The notes: generated by a model from the letters alone, not told the origin. Counted from the stretch's first letter, positions 10,047-19,245 are shown. The stretch: DNA of 64,000 bases from Pseudomonas fluorescens (GCF_000968015.1 NZ_LACH01000063.1:1-64000); one strand, 5' to 3'. Translations and numbers: made by a program.

Positions 10047-11063
10047 CTACTCGTCTGAATGGTTGCGCCGATAGGCGCCAGGGTTGACCCCCGTCCACTT
10101 TTTGAATGCGCGGTGGAAAGCGCTGGTTTCCTGAAATCCGGTTTGTGCCGCGACTTCGGTCACCGTCAGGTCGCCACGCGAGAGCAAGTCGATGGCCATG
10201 TCGCGACGTAAATCATCCTTGAGGTTTTGATAATGAGTGCCTTCTGCTTGCAGCCGGCGCTGCAGGGTAGAGTTGGACATGCAAAGCACCAGCGCCAGCT
10301 CGTCCCTTTCTGGCCACTTGTCCGGGCTCAGCCCTCGCAAGCGTCGTCTTATCTGCGCACTGATACTGTCGTCGTTACGGTATTTGACCAAAAGGCTGGC
10401 GGGGGACTCTTTCAGAAAAGTGCTGAGACTGGCGGGCGTCTGTGCAATTTTCATGTCCAGGAACTTCTTGTCGAAGATGACCTGGGTCATTCGGGCATCG
10501 TATTGAATCGCTTCACAAAAACGCATTCGGTAGTCGCTTTCATCGGCAGGCCTTGGGGCGCGGAAACTGAGCGCCAGCAATGGAATACGCTGGTTGACCA
10601 GCCAGCACGCCAAGCCATGGACCAGGATAAACCAGGTGCCATAAGCGAACAGACGCCGCAAGCTCCCGTGATCTTGCAGGATGATCAAGGCGTGATCTTC
10701 CTTGGTGTGTAATTCACCATGGAGATCATCGAGAACCAGCCGCAGGAACGAAAGCATTCGCTGTAGAGCCTGGCCCAGCGTGTCGCAATCAAGAAGGGCA
10801 TGGCACATCAGTTTGAAGCTGCCACGTCGCATTGGATGACTGTCGATACCGAAGAACTCGTCATCCAGCAGGTCCGCCAACTCGACCCACAGACGAGCGA
10901 ATGAACTGGCAGAAACCCTTGCTCGCGGGGCGTCCAGCAGTTGAGGGTCGATGTCGGCTTTCTCTAATGCAAATGCCACCTCGATGTCTCGTTGCCTGGC
11001 GCTGTAGAGGGCTTCGTGCACCAGTGCGATTGACGTGGTTCCTTTGTCCTGGGATGTCGCCAT
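10047..11063 (-). CDS. AraC-family transcriptional regulator
   Basis: About 338 residues. The N-terminal two thirds resemble the arabinose-binding-like domain found in OruR/ArgR-type AraC proteins (FARLWVELADLLDDEFFGI, and later ALSFRAPRPADESDY). The C-terminus carries the double helix-turn-helix: LALVLCMSNSTLQRRL and LTVTEVAAQTGFQETSAFHRAFKKWTGVNPGAYRR. I placed the start at the ATG preceded by GGAG with 6-base spacing (MATSQDK); an ATG 20 codons upstream has no ribosome binding site. It is on the same strand as, and immediately upstream of, the transporter/ligase/porin set, and is the likely regulator of it (inference). Confidence 0.88.
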   Translation of the reverse strand: MATSQDKGTTSIALVHEALYSARQRDIEVAFALEKADIDPQLLDAPRARVSASSFARLWVELADLLDDEFFGIDSHPMRRGSFKLMCHALLDCDTLGQALQRMLSFLRLVLDDLHGELHTKEDHALIILQDHGSLRRLFAYGTWFILVHGLACWLVNQRIPLLALSFRAPRPADESDYRMRFCEAIQYDARMTQVIFDKKFLDMKIAQTPASLSTFLKESPASLLVKYRNDDSISAQIRRRLRGLSPDKWPERDELALVLCMSNSTLQRRLQAEGTHYQNLKDDLRRDMAIDLLSRGDLTVTEVAAQTGFQETSAFHRAFKKWTGVNPGAYRRNHSDE

Positions 11064-11321
11064 GAGTGCTCCGTGAATGGACGGCGGTGCTCGATCCGTC
11101 AGGTCGGTTCGCTGCCTCGCCATGCATTAGCTATTTTCAGCTTACCCTGCCTGTTTAATCCAGCTGTTCAGATCGGTAGCGTTCCAGGCGATATCCAGGC
11201 CCTTATTCAGGGCGGCCCACGCCAGCTCCCCTCGCTCAAGGCTGGGTGGATACCTGCATAAGTCACACGGATGCCTGTAGGCTTACAGGAGCATGATGCA
11301 TTTTGCGGAGCAGTCAGAACG

Positions 11322-11948
11322 ATGATTTTAGTTGTCGACGGTATCAGCGCTAGCGGGAAAACCACCTGGTGCGAAAAGCATGGAGGGCAACATGTCATTC
11401 CTGAAAATGGACGTTTTAAGGACGAGCCGGATCGACTACAAGCCCCAGTCGGAGCGGCAACCTTCTGGGCAGAGCGAAACGTAGATCGCTGGCAGGCAGC
11501 GCTCGCCATGGAAGAAATGTCTTCGTGGGCTTTGTGCGACAGCGACCCCCTCAAGCTCCACTACATTTGGAGCCTCTGGCAGATCGGCGAGGCAAGCGAA
11601 CGCGACTGGCGATTGGAGTTGGCGGCTACACGAGAAACGATAGCCCAAAGGCGGATTGGCTTCGCTGACTATTACATTGTCGGCAGCATCGATCCGCAGC
11701 TCGCGCGGCAGCGTGCTCAAGCAGACACGAACCGCCGACGGGGTAGATTCGAGCTACACGTGCGCCTCCAAACCGCTCTTTTGAACTGGTACTCGGCCAT
11801 CGAAAAGGTACTTCCCGGCCGAGTGCGATTCGGTTTTCCTTCAGAAATGCCGACCTTGAAAAGCCTTGATGGAAGATATGCGGTAGCGGCCTTTGATCAA
11901 ATGATCGCATCGCTCCCACAACCTACTCACACCGCTTGGCGAGACTGA
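11322..11948 (+). CDS. P-loop kinase-like protein
   Basis: About 208 residues. It opens MILVVDGISASGKTTW, a Walker A motif (GxxxxGKTT) in the first beta-strand, as in nucleoside or uridine kinase-like ATPases. Later stretches include YYIVGSIDPQLARQRAQADTNRRRGRFELH, where the arginine-rich part resembles a LID region. The phosphate acceptor is unknown. The start is the ATG just before the P-loop, with GGAG about 11 bases upstream; a longer reading from 11271 adds a non-conserved leader. It stands alone, divergent from the AraC gene. Confidence 0.7.
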   Translation: MILVVDGISASGKTTWCEKHGGQHVIPENGRFKDEPDRLQAPVGAATFWAERNVDRWQAALAMEEMSSWALCDSDPLKLHYIWSLWQIGEASERDWRLELAATRETIAQRRIGFADYYIVGSIDPQLARQRAQADTNRRRGRFELHVRLQTALLNWYSAIEKVLPGRVRFGFPSEMPTLKSLDGRYAVAAFDQMIASLPQPTHTAWRD

Positions 11949-12037
11949 GCCTTATATAGCAGTGGAAGGCGGATAGATGTGAGAGCGAAGTAAAGATGTG
12001 TTAGCCATCCGCTTACTCTCTACTGACCAGCCGGCGC

Positions 12038-12058
12038 AAAAAGCCCCCTGGGGGGCTT
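12038..12058 (-). terminator. Rho-independent terminator
   Basis: On the minus strand AAGCCCCC-CA-GGGGGCTT forms an 8-bp perfect stem followed by further T residues (five in a row including the stem end). It lies about 175 bases beyond the lipoprotein stop and is oriented to end that transcript. Confidence 0.75.
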
Positions 12059-12231
12059 GGACAAACCCTTTGGGCGATACACCATCGATAGCCATTTGGC
12101 TTGAAGGCGGCATCCCCAATGGCGCAAATCCAGGTCATCGGTATAACGAGGTGGAAAAACGCCACGCTGTGTTGGTTTCAACACTTACGGTCGACGGTGT
12201 GGCGTGCGAAACAGGCTGGAACTGTCTGGGC

Positions 12232-12660
12232 TCAACGTCGATATTCAACGTAGGGGCCCAGGTAAAAACCTTGCGTATCCCAGCTGATTCGATAAATCAC
12301 TTCCTTCCCTGGCTTGATGTTGGACGCGACAGTTTTGATCGCGGCGCCAGCACATAATCCAGACTCGGCGAGCCCGGTACCGAGATTCACTTCACCGGCA
12401 GGCAAAATGAAAGATGCTTTTTGCCCTGGACCTATCTTGGCTGCGCGCTGACCATCAATGTAGAGCACGGCGTCACATCCCGCACCGACAAACACGTCAT
12501 CCCGAAAAACGGTCAGGCGTCCCGAATCTTTCGTACCCTGGTCTTTGAGTGCATACATCTTATCGGCAGGAACTGGCCGTGCTTCAGAAACCGACATAGG
12601 TGATGTTGCGCAACCGCCCAAGGCCAGCAAGAGCGCCCCCACTGCGATAATCCTTTGCAT
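12232..12660 (-). CDS. Small outer-membrane-type lipoprotein
   Basis: 142 residues with a clear lipoprotein signal: MQRIIAVGALLLALGGC, lipobox LGGC, with the lipidated Cys at 17. The mature part (LTVFRDDVFVGAGCDAVLYIDGQRAAKIGPGQ, ASFILPAGEVNL) resembles the DUF2846-type beta-sandwich lipoproteins of proteobacteria, whose function is unknown. After Cys+1 comes Ala, so outer-membrane sorting is expected. GGAGA lies upstream of the ATG. It is monocistronic with a terminator downstream. Confidence 0.85.
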   Translation of the reverse strand: MQRIIAVGALLLALGGCATSPMSVSEARPVPADKMYALKDQGTKDSGRLTVFRDDVFVGAGCDAVLYIDGQRAAKIGPGQKASFILPAGEVNLGTGLAESGLCAGAAIKTVASNIKPGKEVIYRISWDTQGFYLGPYVEYRR

Positions 12661-12806
12661 GATTATTCTCTCCTGGAAAAGGGCGAATGTATCACTGCCA
12701 TGGATTTACATTTTCTCTTCGGAGTAAAAATCCGGTGCTGATCACAGCGCTGCCGGCGATCATTCGACCGTAGAGCAGCCGCACACAACCACCTGGACGC
12801 AGGTAT

Positions 12807-13187
12807 TTACGGCTCCGTTGAAGCTTTAGGTGGTTGGTTTTTCGGTGTAAAGAAGCGCTCCAGGTTACCCCTGGCCTGTTCCTTGAGGTTTTCTTGCACG
12901 GCATCTTCCAGGTCGACAATGACCCTGTCCCAGACTGTTACGATCAATGGACCATGCACCACCAAACCCGGGTAGCCTTCCGTCTCGGTGACATAAGGCC
13001 ACTCATAGTGAATTCGATGGCCATTGAAGGTTCGGCGGAATAGCAGGGTCGGGGAAGGCTCGACCTGTTTCTGCCATTGGCCTTCAGGGAGCGCTTCGGT
13101 GCCGCTCAGTTTGGGTGGGGAGGGTTCGCGGTAGGGTGGTCGTTTGTCAGATGCATGGTTAAGCGACTCTTGCTGTATATTCGGCAA
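12807..13187 (-). pseudogene. Fused remnants of a MaoC-type CoA hydratase and a CitE-type lyase
   Basis: This 126-codon frame joins two unrelated family fragments. The middle (PTLLFRRTFNGHRIHYEWPY and TEGYPGLVVHGPL) is the signature of the MaoC/hot-dog hydratases that act on mesaconyl- or itaconyl-CoA, with a small internal loss where FRYSALTFNGHRIHY is normal. Directly after it, DRVIVDLEDAVQENLKEQAR matches the start of HpcH/HpaI/CitE-type CoA lyases. The frame then ends in unrelated sequence. In Pseudomonas these two families are neighbouring genes in itaconate degradation, so I read this as a deletion scar of such an operon. It may still be transcribed, but no complete catalytic domain remains. 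Confidence 0.65.
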
Positions 13188-13210
13188 AAATAAACAACGA
13201 CAGTGACGTT

Positions 13211-14248
13211 ATGAGCCAATCAGAGAAGCGGGCGACTGCCCTGGCGCTATATCCAGAGGACACCCGCGAGGCGGCGGCCCTGCTGAAGCAAGCTATACCT
13301 CTGATGGTGCGTCACAATATCCCGCCCAACCCGGTGCACTATGCCCTCTGGTACACCTACAGCAAAGGCCTGGATCCAGAACTCAATCGCCACCTGGACA
13401 GGGTTGTCAAAGACTTCGACAGTTTCCCTCCGGAATCCGCTGCGAAGCTTTTTCGCGACTACATCATTCGCAGCGAATTGGAGGACGCCCGCGCCGGGCA
13501 GCAACAAGCGATCAATCTGGTTGACGACATGGAGCGCGACGTCTCGTGTAGCGTGAACGGTAGTCTCAACTTTCAGGCCAGCCTTGGGCACTGCCTGGAA
13601 ATGCTTGAGGAGCCGGTTAGCAAAGGGTTGCCCAGCATACTTAGCGAGCTGCAACAGAGCACCAAGATCATGCAGGATCAGCAAGAGCTTTTCCTCTCCC
13701 AGCTGCACGCGGCTCAACATGAGATTAAAAGCCTGCGAGACAAGCTGGAACGCACCCAGCTGGCCGCGACGCTGGACGGTCTGACTCAGGTACTCAACCG
13801 AGACACCTTCACTCGGTTGCTGGGGCAAGCGCTGAGCAACGCCCCACAGGGTGTGGCTCTGGTCATGCTGGATATTGATCACTTCAAGCAATTCAATGAC
13901 CAGTACGGGCACCCGTTAGGCGACCGTGTACTCCAACATGTCGGTCAGGTGCTACTCAACTCACTGTCACCCAAAGCCATGGCGGCGCGTTATGGCGGTG
14001 AAGAGTTCTGCGTGATCCTGCAGGAGTGCCCCGATATCACCAGTGCCCATGTTTTCGCTGAGCAGCTGCGTCTGAAAATCCAGTCGTTGCGGATCAAGGC
14101 TCGTGGCACCGACAAGGTGCTCGACACTATCACTGCGTCCTTTGGTGTCGCTCTCGCCAAAACGGGTGACAACCTGGAGAGCCTCCTGACTCGCGCCGAT
14201 GATGCGCTTTACCAAGCCAAGCGTAACGGGCGCAATCGAGTGAACTGA
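13211..14248 (+). CDS. Diguanylate cyclase (GGEEF) without I-site
   Basis: 345 residues, soluble. An N-terminal helical region (about 1-175; contains PPNPVHYALWYTYSKG, typical of this Pseudomonas cyclase group) leads through a coiled coil (HEIKSLRDKLERTQLAATLDGLTQVLNR) to a GGDEF domain with MLDIDHFKQFND and ARYGGEEFCVIL. The GGEEF signature is active-type. The RxxD inhibitory site that normally lies just before it is replaced (SPKA), so product feedback inhibition should be absent. It is divergent from the MaoC/CitE remnant and monocistronic. Confidence 0.93.
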   Translation: MSQSEKRATALALYPEDTREAAALLKQAIPLMVRHNIPPNPVHYALWYTYSKGLDPELNRHLDRVVKDFDSFPPESAAKLFRDYIIRSELEDARAGQQQAINLVDDMERDVSCSVNGSLNFQASLGHCLEMLEEPVSKGLPSILSELQQSTKIMQDQQELFLSQLHAAQHEIKSLRDKLERTQLAATLDGLTQVLNRDTFTRLLGQALSNAPQGVALVMLDIDHFKQFNDQYGHPLGDRVLQHVGQVLLNSLSPKAMAARYGGEEFCVILQECPDITSAHVFAEQLRLKIQSLRIKARGTDKVLDTITASFGVALAKTGDNLESLLTRADDALYQAKRNGRNRVN

Positions 14249-14600
14249 AAAATAGCCTATATCGATTATTTACCTGGATGGAGTGGGTTACTTGGCAGCA
14301 TTGCCAGGGCGGTGCTTGCTGTATCGCTGCCGCTTGATCCACATGGGCTTGCTGGCGAATCAGATCGTCCTGCTGCTCGGCCAGTTGAGCCGTACCTTCA
14401 GACGTTCGACTCGACGCTCTACAGCGACTCGATCAATGGCTGCATCAGCGACCTCGATGCGTTTTTTGCGCTTGCCGCGGTTCAGCGTTCGCGCAGATAG
14501 CTAATGACGATCAGATGAACTCAGTTCCACCGGTGAGTTTTACGGGCAGCCATGTTGAGTCAATTGATACTTTGCGGCGCTCATCAAACAGGCGTTTTTT
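14249..14600. other. Intergenic region
   Basis: The region lies between the diguanylate cyclase and TrkH genes. The minus strand around 14370-14500 encodes a short lysine/arginine-rich helical frame (GKRKKRIEVADAAIDRVAV) that looks like eroded coding sequence but matches no family I recognise. TrkH presumably has its promoter at the right end. No terminator with a T-run was seen. Confidence 0.4.
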
Positions 14601-16055
14601 ATGTCCATTGCAGTACTGCGGCTTATTGGATTTATCCTGGGTGTTTTTTTGATCACGTTGGCCGTGAGCATGGTGATTCCCATGGTTACACTGCTGGCTT
14701 ATGACCGCAGTGATGATCTGTCGGCGTTTCTCTGGTCGAGCCTGACCACCTTCGTCTGTGGGCTGATGCTGATTGTTCGCGGGCGTCCAGAGGTTGCCCA
14801 ACTTCGTCCACGAGATATGTACCTGTTGACCACGGCCAGTTGGGTTGTCGTCTGCGCCTTTGCGGCTTTGCCGATGGTGCTCATCCATCACATCAGCTAC
14901 ACCGATGCATTTTTTGAAACAATGTCCGGTATCACCACTACGGGCTCGACGATTTTGACGGGGCTGGATACCGCGTCTCCAGGATTACTGATTTGGCGCT
15001 CGATGCTGCACTGGCTGGGGGGAATTGGTTTTATCGGCATGGCTGTGGCGATTTTGCCTTTGTTGCGAGTCGGCGGCATGCGTTTGTTTCAGACAGAATC
15101 TTCAGACTGGTCAGAGAAAGTGACACCACGCTCTCACATCGCGGCCAAGTATATTCTGGTGCTCTACCTCGGGCTGACCGGGGTGTCCACTCTGGCGCTA
15201 TGGATCGCGGGAATGACGCCTTTCGAAGCGATCAATCATGCGATGTCATTTATTTCAACCGGCGGCTTTTCAACCTCGGATGCATCCCTGGCGCACTGGC
15301 CTCAACCGGCTATTCATTGGGTATCCGTGGTCGTCATGATTCTCGGCAGCCTGCCTTTTACCTTGTATGTCGCCACACTACGGGGCAACAAAAGTGCGTT
15401 ATTAAAAGACCATCAGGTGCGAGGGTTCATTGGTTTTCTGGTGATCACGTGGCTGCTATTTGGTACGTGGTTGTGCTTTAACAGTGACTACAGCTGGTGG
15501 GAAGCGTTTCGTATCGTGGCCGTCAATGTAACCTCGGTGGTCACCACCACGGGATTGGCCCTCGGGGATTACACCTTATGGGGCAGCTTTTCTGTCTTGC
15601 TGTTTTTCTATTTGACCTTTGTCGGCGGTTGCTCCGGGTCTACGGCGGGGGGACTCAAGATTTTCCGCTTTCAAGTAGCCTCTTCATTGCTGATGGGCAG
15701 CCTGAAACAACTGATTCATCCTCGTGCGGTGATTCGGAAAAAATACAACGGCCATCCCATCGACGAAGACATCGCGCGCTCGCTCTTGACCTTTTCATTC
15801 TTTTTCACCATCACCATCGGTGGCATTGCCTTGGGGTTGGCGCTGATCGGTCTTGATTGGACGACTGCCTTAAGCGGTGCAGCCACCGCAGTATGCAACG
15901 TTGGTCCCGGGCTGGGCACGATCATTGGTCCCGCGGGCAATTTCTCGACCTTGCCAGATGCCGCAAAATGGTTGCTGACGGTCGGCATGCTCTTGGGACG
16001 GCTGGAAATTTTGACCGTGCTGGTGCTGCTCACACCCGTCTTTTGGAGGTACTGA
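14601..16055 (+). CDS. trkH: TrkH-family potassium uptake protein
   Basis: 484 residues, polytopic. The four P-loop selectivity-filter segments of the Trk/Ktr/HKT superfamily are visible: SGITTTGSTIL, SFISTGGFSTSD, TSVVTTTGLALGD and AAVCNVGPGLGTI, each with the filter glycine. TrkH forms the K+-conducting dimer that works with a TrkA regulatory subunit, which is not in this window. The N-terminus (MSIAVLRLIGFILGVFLITLAVSMVIPM) is typical of the family. It is monocistronic here. The protein could take K+ during osmotic upshift, which suits a strain handling betaines, but this is inference. Confidence 0.95.
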   Translation: MSIAVLRLIGFILGVFLITLAVSMVIPMVTLLAYDRSDDLSAFLWSSLTTFVCGLMLIVRGRPEVAQLRPRDMYLLTTASWVVVCAFAALPMVLIHHISYTDAFFETMSGITTTGSTILTGLDTASPGLLIWRSMLHWLGGIGFIGMAVAILPLLRVGGMRLFQTESSDWSEKVTPRSHIAAKYILVLYLGLTGVSTLALWIAGMTPFEAINHAMSFISTGGFSTSDASLAHWPQPAIHWVSVVVMILGSLPFTLYVATLRGNKSALLKDHQVRGFIGFLVITWLLFGTWLCFNSDYSWWEAFRIVAVNVTSVVTTTGLALGDYTLWGSFSVLLFFYLTFVGGCSGSTAGGLKIFRFQVASSLLMGSLKQLIHPRAVIRKKYNGHPIDEDIARSLLTFSFFFTITIGGIALGLALIGLDWTTALSGAATAVCNVGPGLGTIIGPAGNFSTLPDAAKWLLTVGMLLGRLEILTVLVLLTPVFWRY

Positions 16056-16175
16056 TTGGGTTGGTAGGATCGCGTTTTTTGATACCCGCCCGCCGTGGAT
16101 GGAAAGCTGATATCCAGGCGCTCCTTAGTTTAGTCACCTGTCCACGCACATGCTGGCAGGACAGGCATTCGTAGA

Positions 16176-16304
16176 ATGCGAGTGATGATTCTGGATGATG
16201 ACCCTTGGATATCAGATCTTTGCCGCTACCATCCGCGTAGCGCTGCCAGATCTCAAGAGCCCCGACAGTGCCGTTTTTCCGGACGAATTATCCCTGCTTG
16301 GTAG
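16176..16304 (+). pseudogene. N-terminal stub of a response regulator
   Basis: The frame starts MRVMILDDDPWISDL, the beta1 strand and acidic pocket of a receiver domain, and then loses the family pattern after about 15 residues (CRYHPRSAARS...) and stops. The last bases overlap the 3' end of the antisense TRIC-like gene. I read it as the 5' scar of a deleted response-regulator gene; a functional 42-residue peptide is unlikely. Confidence 0.45.
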
Positions 16305-16896
16305 AGAAAATCGCTGGCATTTGAAGATGCAGGTAAATGGCCAAAAACCTCAGGCCAAAAGTGAAAATTAAAGCGATCCAACCGGCGACCCAGACCGACG
16401 GGAACAGGTTGCGCAACACGACGTAGAGGGTGCACCCCAACAAGATCGGCGTAGCGTATATCTCTCGTGACATCAACAGCGAAACTCTTCCAGCCAGGAC
16501 ATCGCGTGCTATACCACCTCCAATGCTGGTCAGCACTCCCATCATCACCGCCAAAGGCGCGGCAAGGTGCAATGCCAGCACTTTTTCAGTAGCAGCCAGC
16601 CCAAACAGTGCTGCGGCCAAACCATCGAGATAGAGCAACAGGCGGTAACGTCGTTGTAATCGTTGGGTTAGAAAAAACGCAAGCAGGGCGGCGAGCAACG
16701 CAGCCCAAATGTAATTGAAATCTGCAATCCAGAAGATCGGTAAATCCAGCAGCAGATCCCGTAGGGTGCCACCACCAATTGCGGTGATGATGCCAAGCAC
16801 CACAGCGCCGAACAAATCGACATCGGCTTTTTGGATAGCCAACACGCCGGTTATTGAGAATACGGCAATGCCTAGCATCTCCTGAAAATAAAGCAT
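16288..16896 (-). CDS. TRIC-like / UPF0126 membrane channel protein
   Basis: About 202 residues made of two homologous halves of three membrane spans each. Each half carries a glycine triplet followed by R-D: IGGGTLRDLLL and IGGGIARDVLA, which is the diagnostic pattern of the prokaryotic trimeric intracellular cation (TRIC) channel family (YicG/UPF0126). These proteins conduct monovalent cations across the inner membrane. I start at MLYFQEML because AAGGA lies 7 bases before that ATG; the longer reading has no ribosome binding site. Confidence 0.88.
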   Translation of the reverse strand: MLYFQEMLGIAVFSITGVLAIQKADVDLFGAVVLGIITAIGGGTLRDLLLDLPIFWIADFNYIWAALLAALLAFFLTQRLQRRYRLLLYLDGLAAALFGLAATEKVLALHLAAPLAVMMGVLTSIGGGIARDVLAGRVSLLMSREIYATPILLGCTLYVVLRNLFPSVWVAGWIALIFTFGLRFLAIYLHLQMPAIFSTKQG

Positions 16897-17283
16897 CCTG
16901 TGTTCCTTTCTCAGGTTACCCAACACCCAACTATGTTGAGACAGTAGCCCAAGATGGAGAAATCGCTTTTTTGGGCAGATGGGCCCGGCTTCTCCAGTTA
17001 GGTGCGACCTCTTTCTCAGGAGGGTGTTGGATTAGGGGACGGATGTGTGTGCCGTGCGCAACACTCTGCAGCACCTGGGAGATCTCGCGGGTGGTAGGAG
17101 GGGGGATTCATCTCGATCAAGCCTCCAGTGGCTGGAAATTGATCGCGGCTTTCCCGGTGATGTAGTGCTCACGGGACACTCGGCATAGGTCGACATCCAA
17201 GTGGGGCATGCTCAACCTCTCCAGGTACTCTCGCAATACTGCACGGAGTGTTGAGGGCCTCTTTTATCGGTAACTCACATCAC
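16897..17283. other. Intergenic region with one tiny unrecognised frame
   Basis: A 30-codon minus-strand frame at 17209-17117 (MPHLDVDLCRVSREHYITGK...) has a strong GGAGAGG box. Its frame continues upstream without a start, as if it were the tail of a longer lost gene. No family recognised. Nothing else clear in this stretch. Confidence 0.35.
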
Positions 17284-18150
17284 TCAATGCTCATGGGCAT
17301 GTGAATGGATGGTCAGGGCACCGGGTACCTTGGTGCGTTCGAGCCCTCCACCTTCCAGCCACTGGAGGGTCTGCTCATAGGCGCGCTGCAGCAAAGACTC
17401 GGTCTGGTCAAAGTTGAACACCGAGACATCCACAGGGCACAAGGGCGGGACGATGTGCAGGCTGGTGAGCGTGCGGAAGTGTTCGATGTCGCTCACCAGT
17501 TGGCGCATGCTCATCAGATTGACGGTGTGCAGGGCTAAGGCGACCAGGCCTCGGGGCGGTTGTGTCAGGGCGCAACTCACCCCGGTAGGGATGACCACGA
17601 CGTTGGTGGCTCCCAAGGCTACGGCAGTCGAAATAGGTGTATTGCTTGCCACGCCGCCGTCAACCAGGAACTGATCGGCGATTTGTACGCATGGGAACAC
17701 CAGTGGGATGGCAGCGCTGGCCAGTAACGCCTGCTCAAGTTCGCCACTGGACAGAACCGTCTCGGCGCCACTGAGCAGGTCGGTGGTGACGATGTACAGG
17801 GGCAACGCCGCATCCTCAATGCGGTGGATGGGTAATGCCTGATCCAGCAGTCGCTTCAAAGCCGCCGGCTGCAACAGAAAGCCTCGCCGTTTGATCAGTC
17901 CTCTACAGGTATCGAACCAGGAGAGGGGAAAGATGTCAGTTTTACACAGACCCCGCCAGAATCCGGCGAGCGCCTCGACGCCATCGGAATCGGGCCTTGC
18001 GGCAAAGTAGGCCCCGTTGATAGCGCCTACCGAAGCGCCAACCACCATATCGCATCGAACATTGGCCTCAACCAGGGCCCGCAACATGCCCACCTGCACC
18101 GCACCCAAACTGCCGCCGCCAGCGAATACGATTGCGGTTTTGGTCGCCAT
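17284..18150 (-). CDS. Patatin-like phospholipase
   Basis: About 288 residues. The oxyanion-hole motif FAGGGSLGAVQVG, the nucleophile elbow GASVGAING (Ser about 40) and the catalytic Asp in LVDGGVASNTPI form the Ser-Asp dyad of patatin/RssA-like lipid hydrolases. There is no signal peptide or membrane span, so it is cytosolic or peripheral at the inner membrane. I start at the ATG of MATKTAIVF; the frame continues seven codons upstream to a TTG. The protein ends with a His-rich tail (HSHAHEH). Monocistronic. Confidence 0.9.
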   Translation of the reverse strand: MATKTAIVFAGGGSLGAVQVGMLRALVEANVRCDMVVGASVGAINGAYFAARPDSDGVEALAGFWRGLCKTDIFPLSWFDTCRGLIKRRGFLLQPAALKRLLDQALPIHRIEDAALPLYIVTTDLLSGAETVLSSGELEQALLASAAIPLVFPCVQIADQFLVDGGVASNTPISTAVALGATNVVVIPTGVSCALTQPPRGLVALALHTVNLMSMRQLVSDIEHFRTLTSLHIVPPLCPVDVSVFNFDQTESLLQRAYEQTLQWLEGGGLERTKVPGALTIHSHAHEH

Positions 18151-18380
18151 GATGGAAGTCTCGGTGCGCAAATGTACCGATTTAGTGTAGCTGACGGAAT
18201 AGCGTTACTTGCGGGTGCTCGCCACATGCTCGAGCCGTCGCATCGCCAGGCCATCCCTCTAGCTCAGCCCTTCCGTCAATCGCAGTCGTAAAACTGAAAC
18301 ATTACGGTCATAGAATTGACATGACTTATTACACCTTCTTTCAGTCGGCCTTTGGCCTTTTTCATGGATGAGCAAGCCCC

Positions 18381-19154
18381 ATGCGTCGTGTTGTATTCAA
18401 TCAGAAAGGGGGCGTTGGAAAATCCAGCATTGCCTGCAATCTTGCCGCCGCGAGTGCTGCCGAAGGCTACCGAACGCTGCTGGTTGATCTCGATCCTCAG
18501 GCAAATTCGACACACTATCTCACGGGCCTGATCAACGAGAGCATCCCTTCGGGCATCGCCGATTTTTTCAAACAAACACTATCCGGCGGCTTCGAAGGTA
18601 GAAGGAGTCGCGTGGTCATAACTGAGACCTCTTACGACAACCTTCACTTGGTGACTGCGAGCCCTGAGCTGTCAGACCTCCAGTCAAAACTCGAGTCCAG
18701 ATACAAGATCAATAAGCTGCGCAAGCTACTGGTTGAACTGTCCGAGGATTATGAGCGCATCTATATCGATACACCTCCGTCACTCAACTTCTACACATTC
18801 AGTGCCCTGGTGGCTGCGGACAGTTTGCTGATCCCATTCGATTGCGACAGTTTTTCTCGCCAGGCGCTGTATCGCGTGATCGCGCAGGTAGAGGAGCTAC
18901 GTCTTGATCACAATGAATCACTGAAAGTAGAGGGGGTGGTGGTCAACCAGTTCACCGGGCATACCGGCTTGCACCAAAATCTCGTTGATGAGCTGTTGGC
19001 CGAAGGTTTACCTGTGCTGCCGGTGTACCTAAGCAGCTCCGTCAAGATGCGCGAATCTCACGAGGTTTCAGTACCCATCATTCATTTGGCCCCTCGGCAT
19101 AAGCTTTCTCGGGAGTTTTTTGGTTTGCTGGATGCTCTGGAACGAGCCGCTTAG
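18381..19154 (+). CDS. ParA/MinD-type ATPase (orphan)
   Basis: 257 residues. The deviant Walker A FNQKGGVGKSS (both lysines present), LVDLDPQANST and the Walker-B-type IYIDTPPSL are all in place. The C-terminal helix set (SSVKMRESHEVSVPIIHL, HKLSREF) matches the small chromosomal ParA-like ATPases. There is no ParB partner or parS next to it, so it is not an obvious replication or partition locus. It may position another cargo. Monocistronic, divergent from the patatin gene. Confidence 0.88.
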   Translation: MRRVVFNQKGGVGKSSIACNLAAASAAEGYRTLLVDLDPQANSTHYLTGLINESIPSGIADFFKQTLSGGFEGRRSRVVITETSYDNLHLVTASPELSDLQSKLESRYKINKLRKLLVELSEDYERIYIDTPPSLNFYTFSALVAADSLLIPFDCDSFSRQALYRVIAQVEELRLDHNESLKVEGVVVNQFTGHTGLHQNLVDELLAEGLPVLPVYLSSSVKMRESHEVSVPIIHLAPRHKLSREFFGLLDALERAA

Positions 19155-19245
19155 CTTCATCAATCACGGGTTGCAACAAGCGTAATCGACCCCCTCAGGT
19201 TGTCCCTCCAGCTAGCGTCAAATGAGCCGGAGCCGGTGATTCAAG

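Noticed and set aside
11998..12357. 119-codon plus-strand frame between the kinase and lipoprotein genes
   Set aside because: It runs across the minus-strand terminator and into the antisense of the lipoprotein gene, and has no ribosome binding site or family.
18316..18345. TTGACA upstream of the parA-like gene as a sigma-70 -35 box
   Set aside because: No acceptable -10 box lies 16-18 bases downstream, so no promoter was called.
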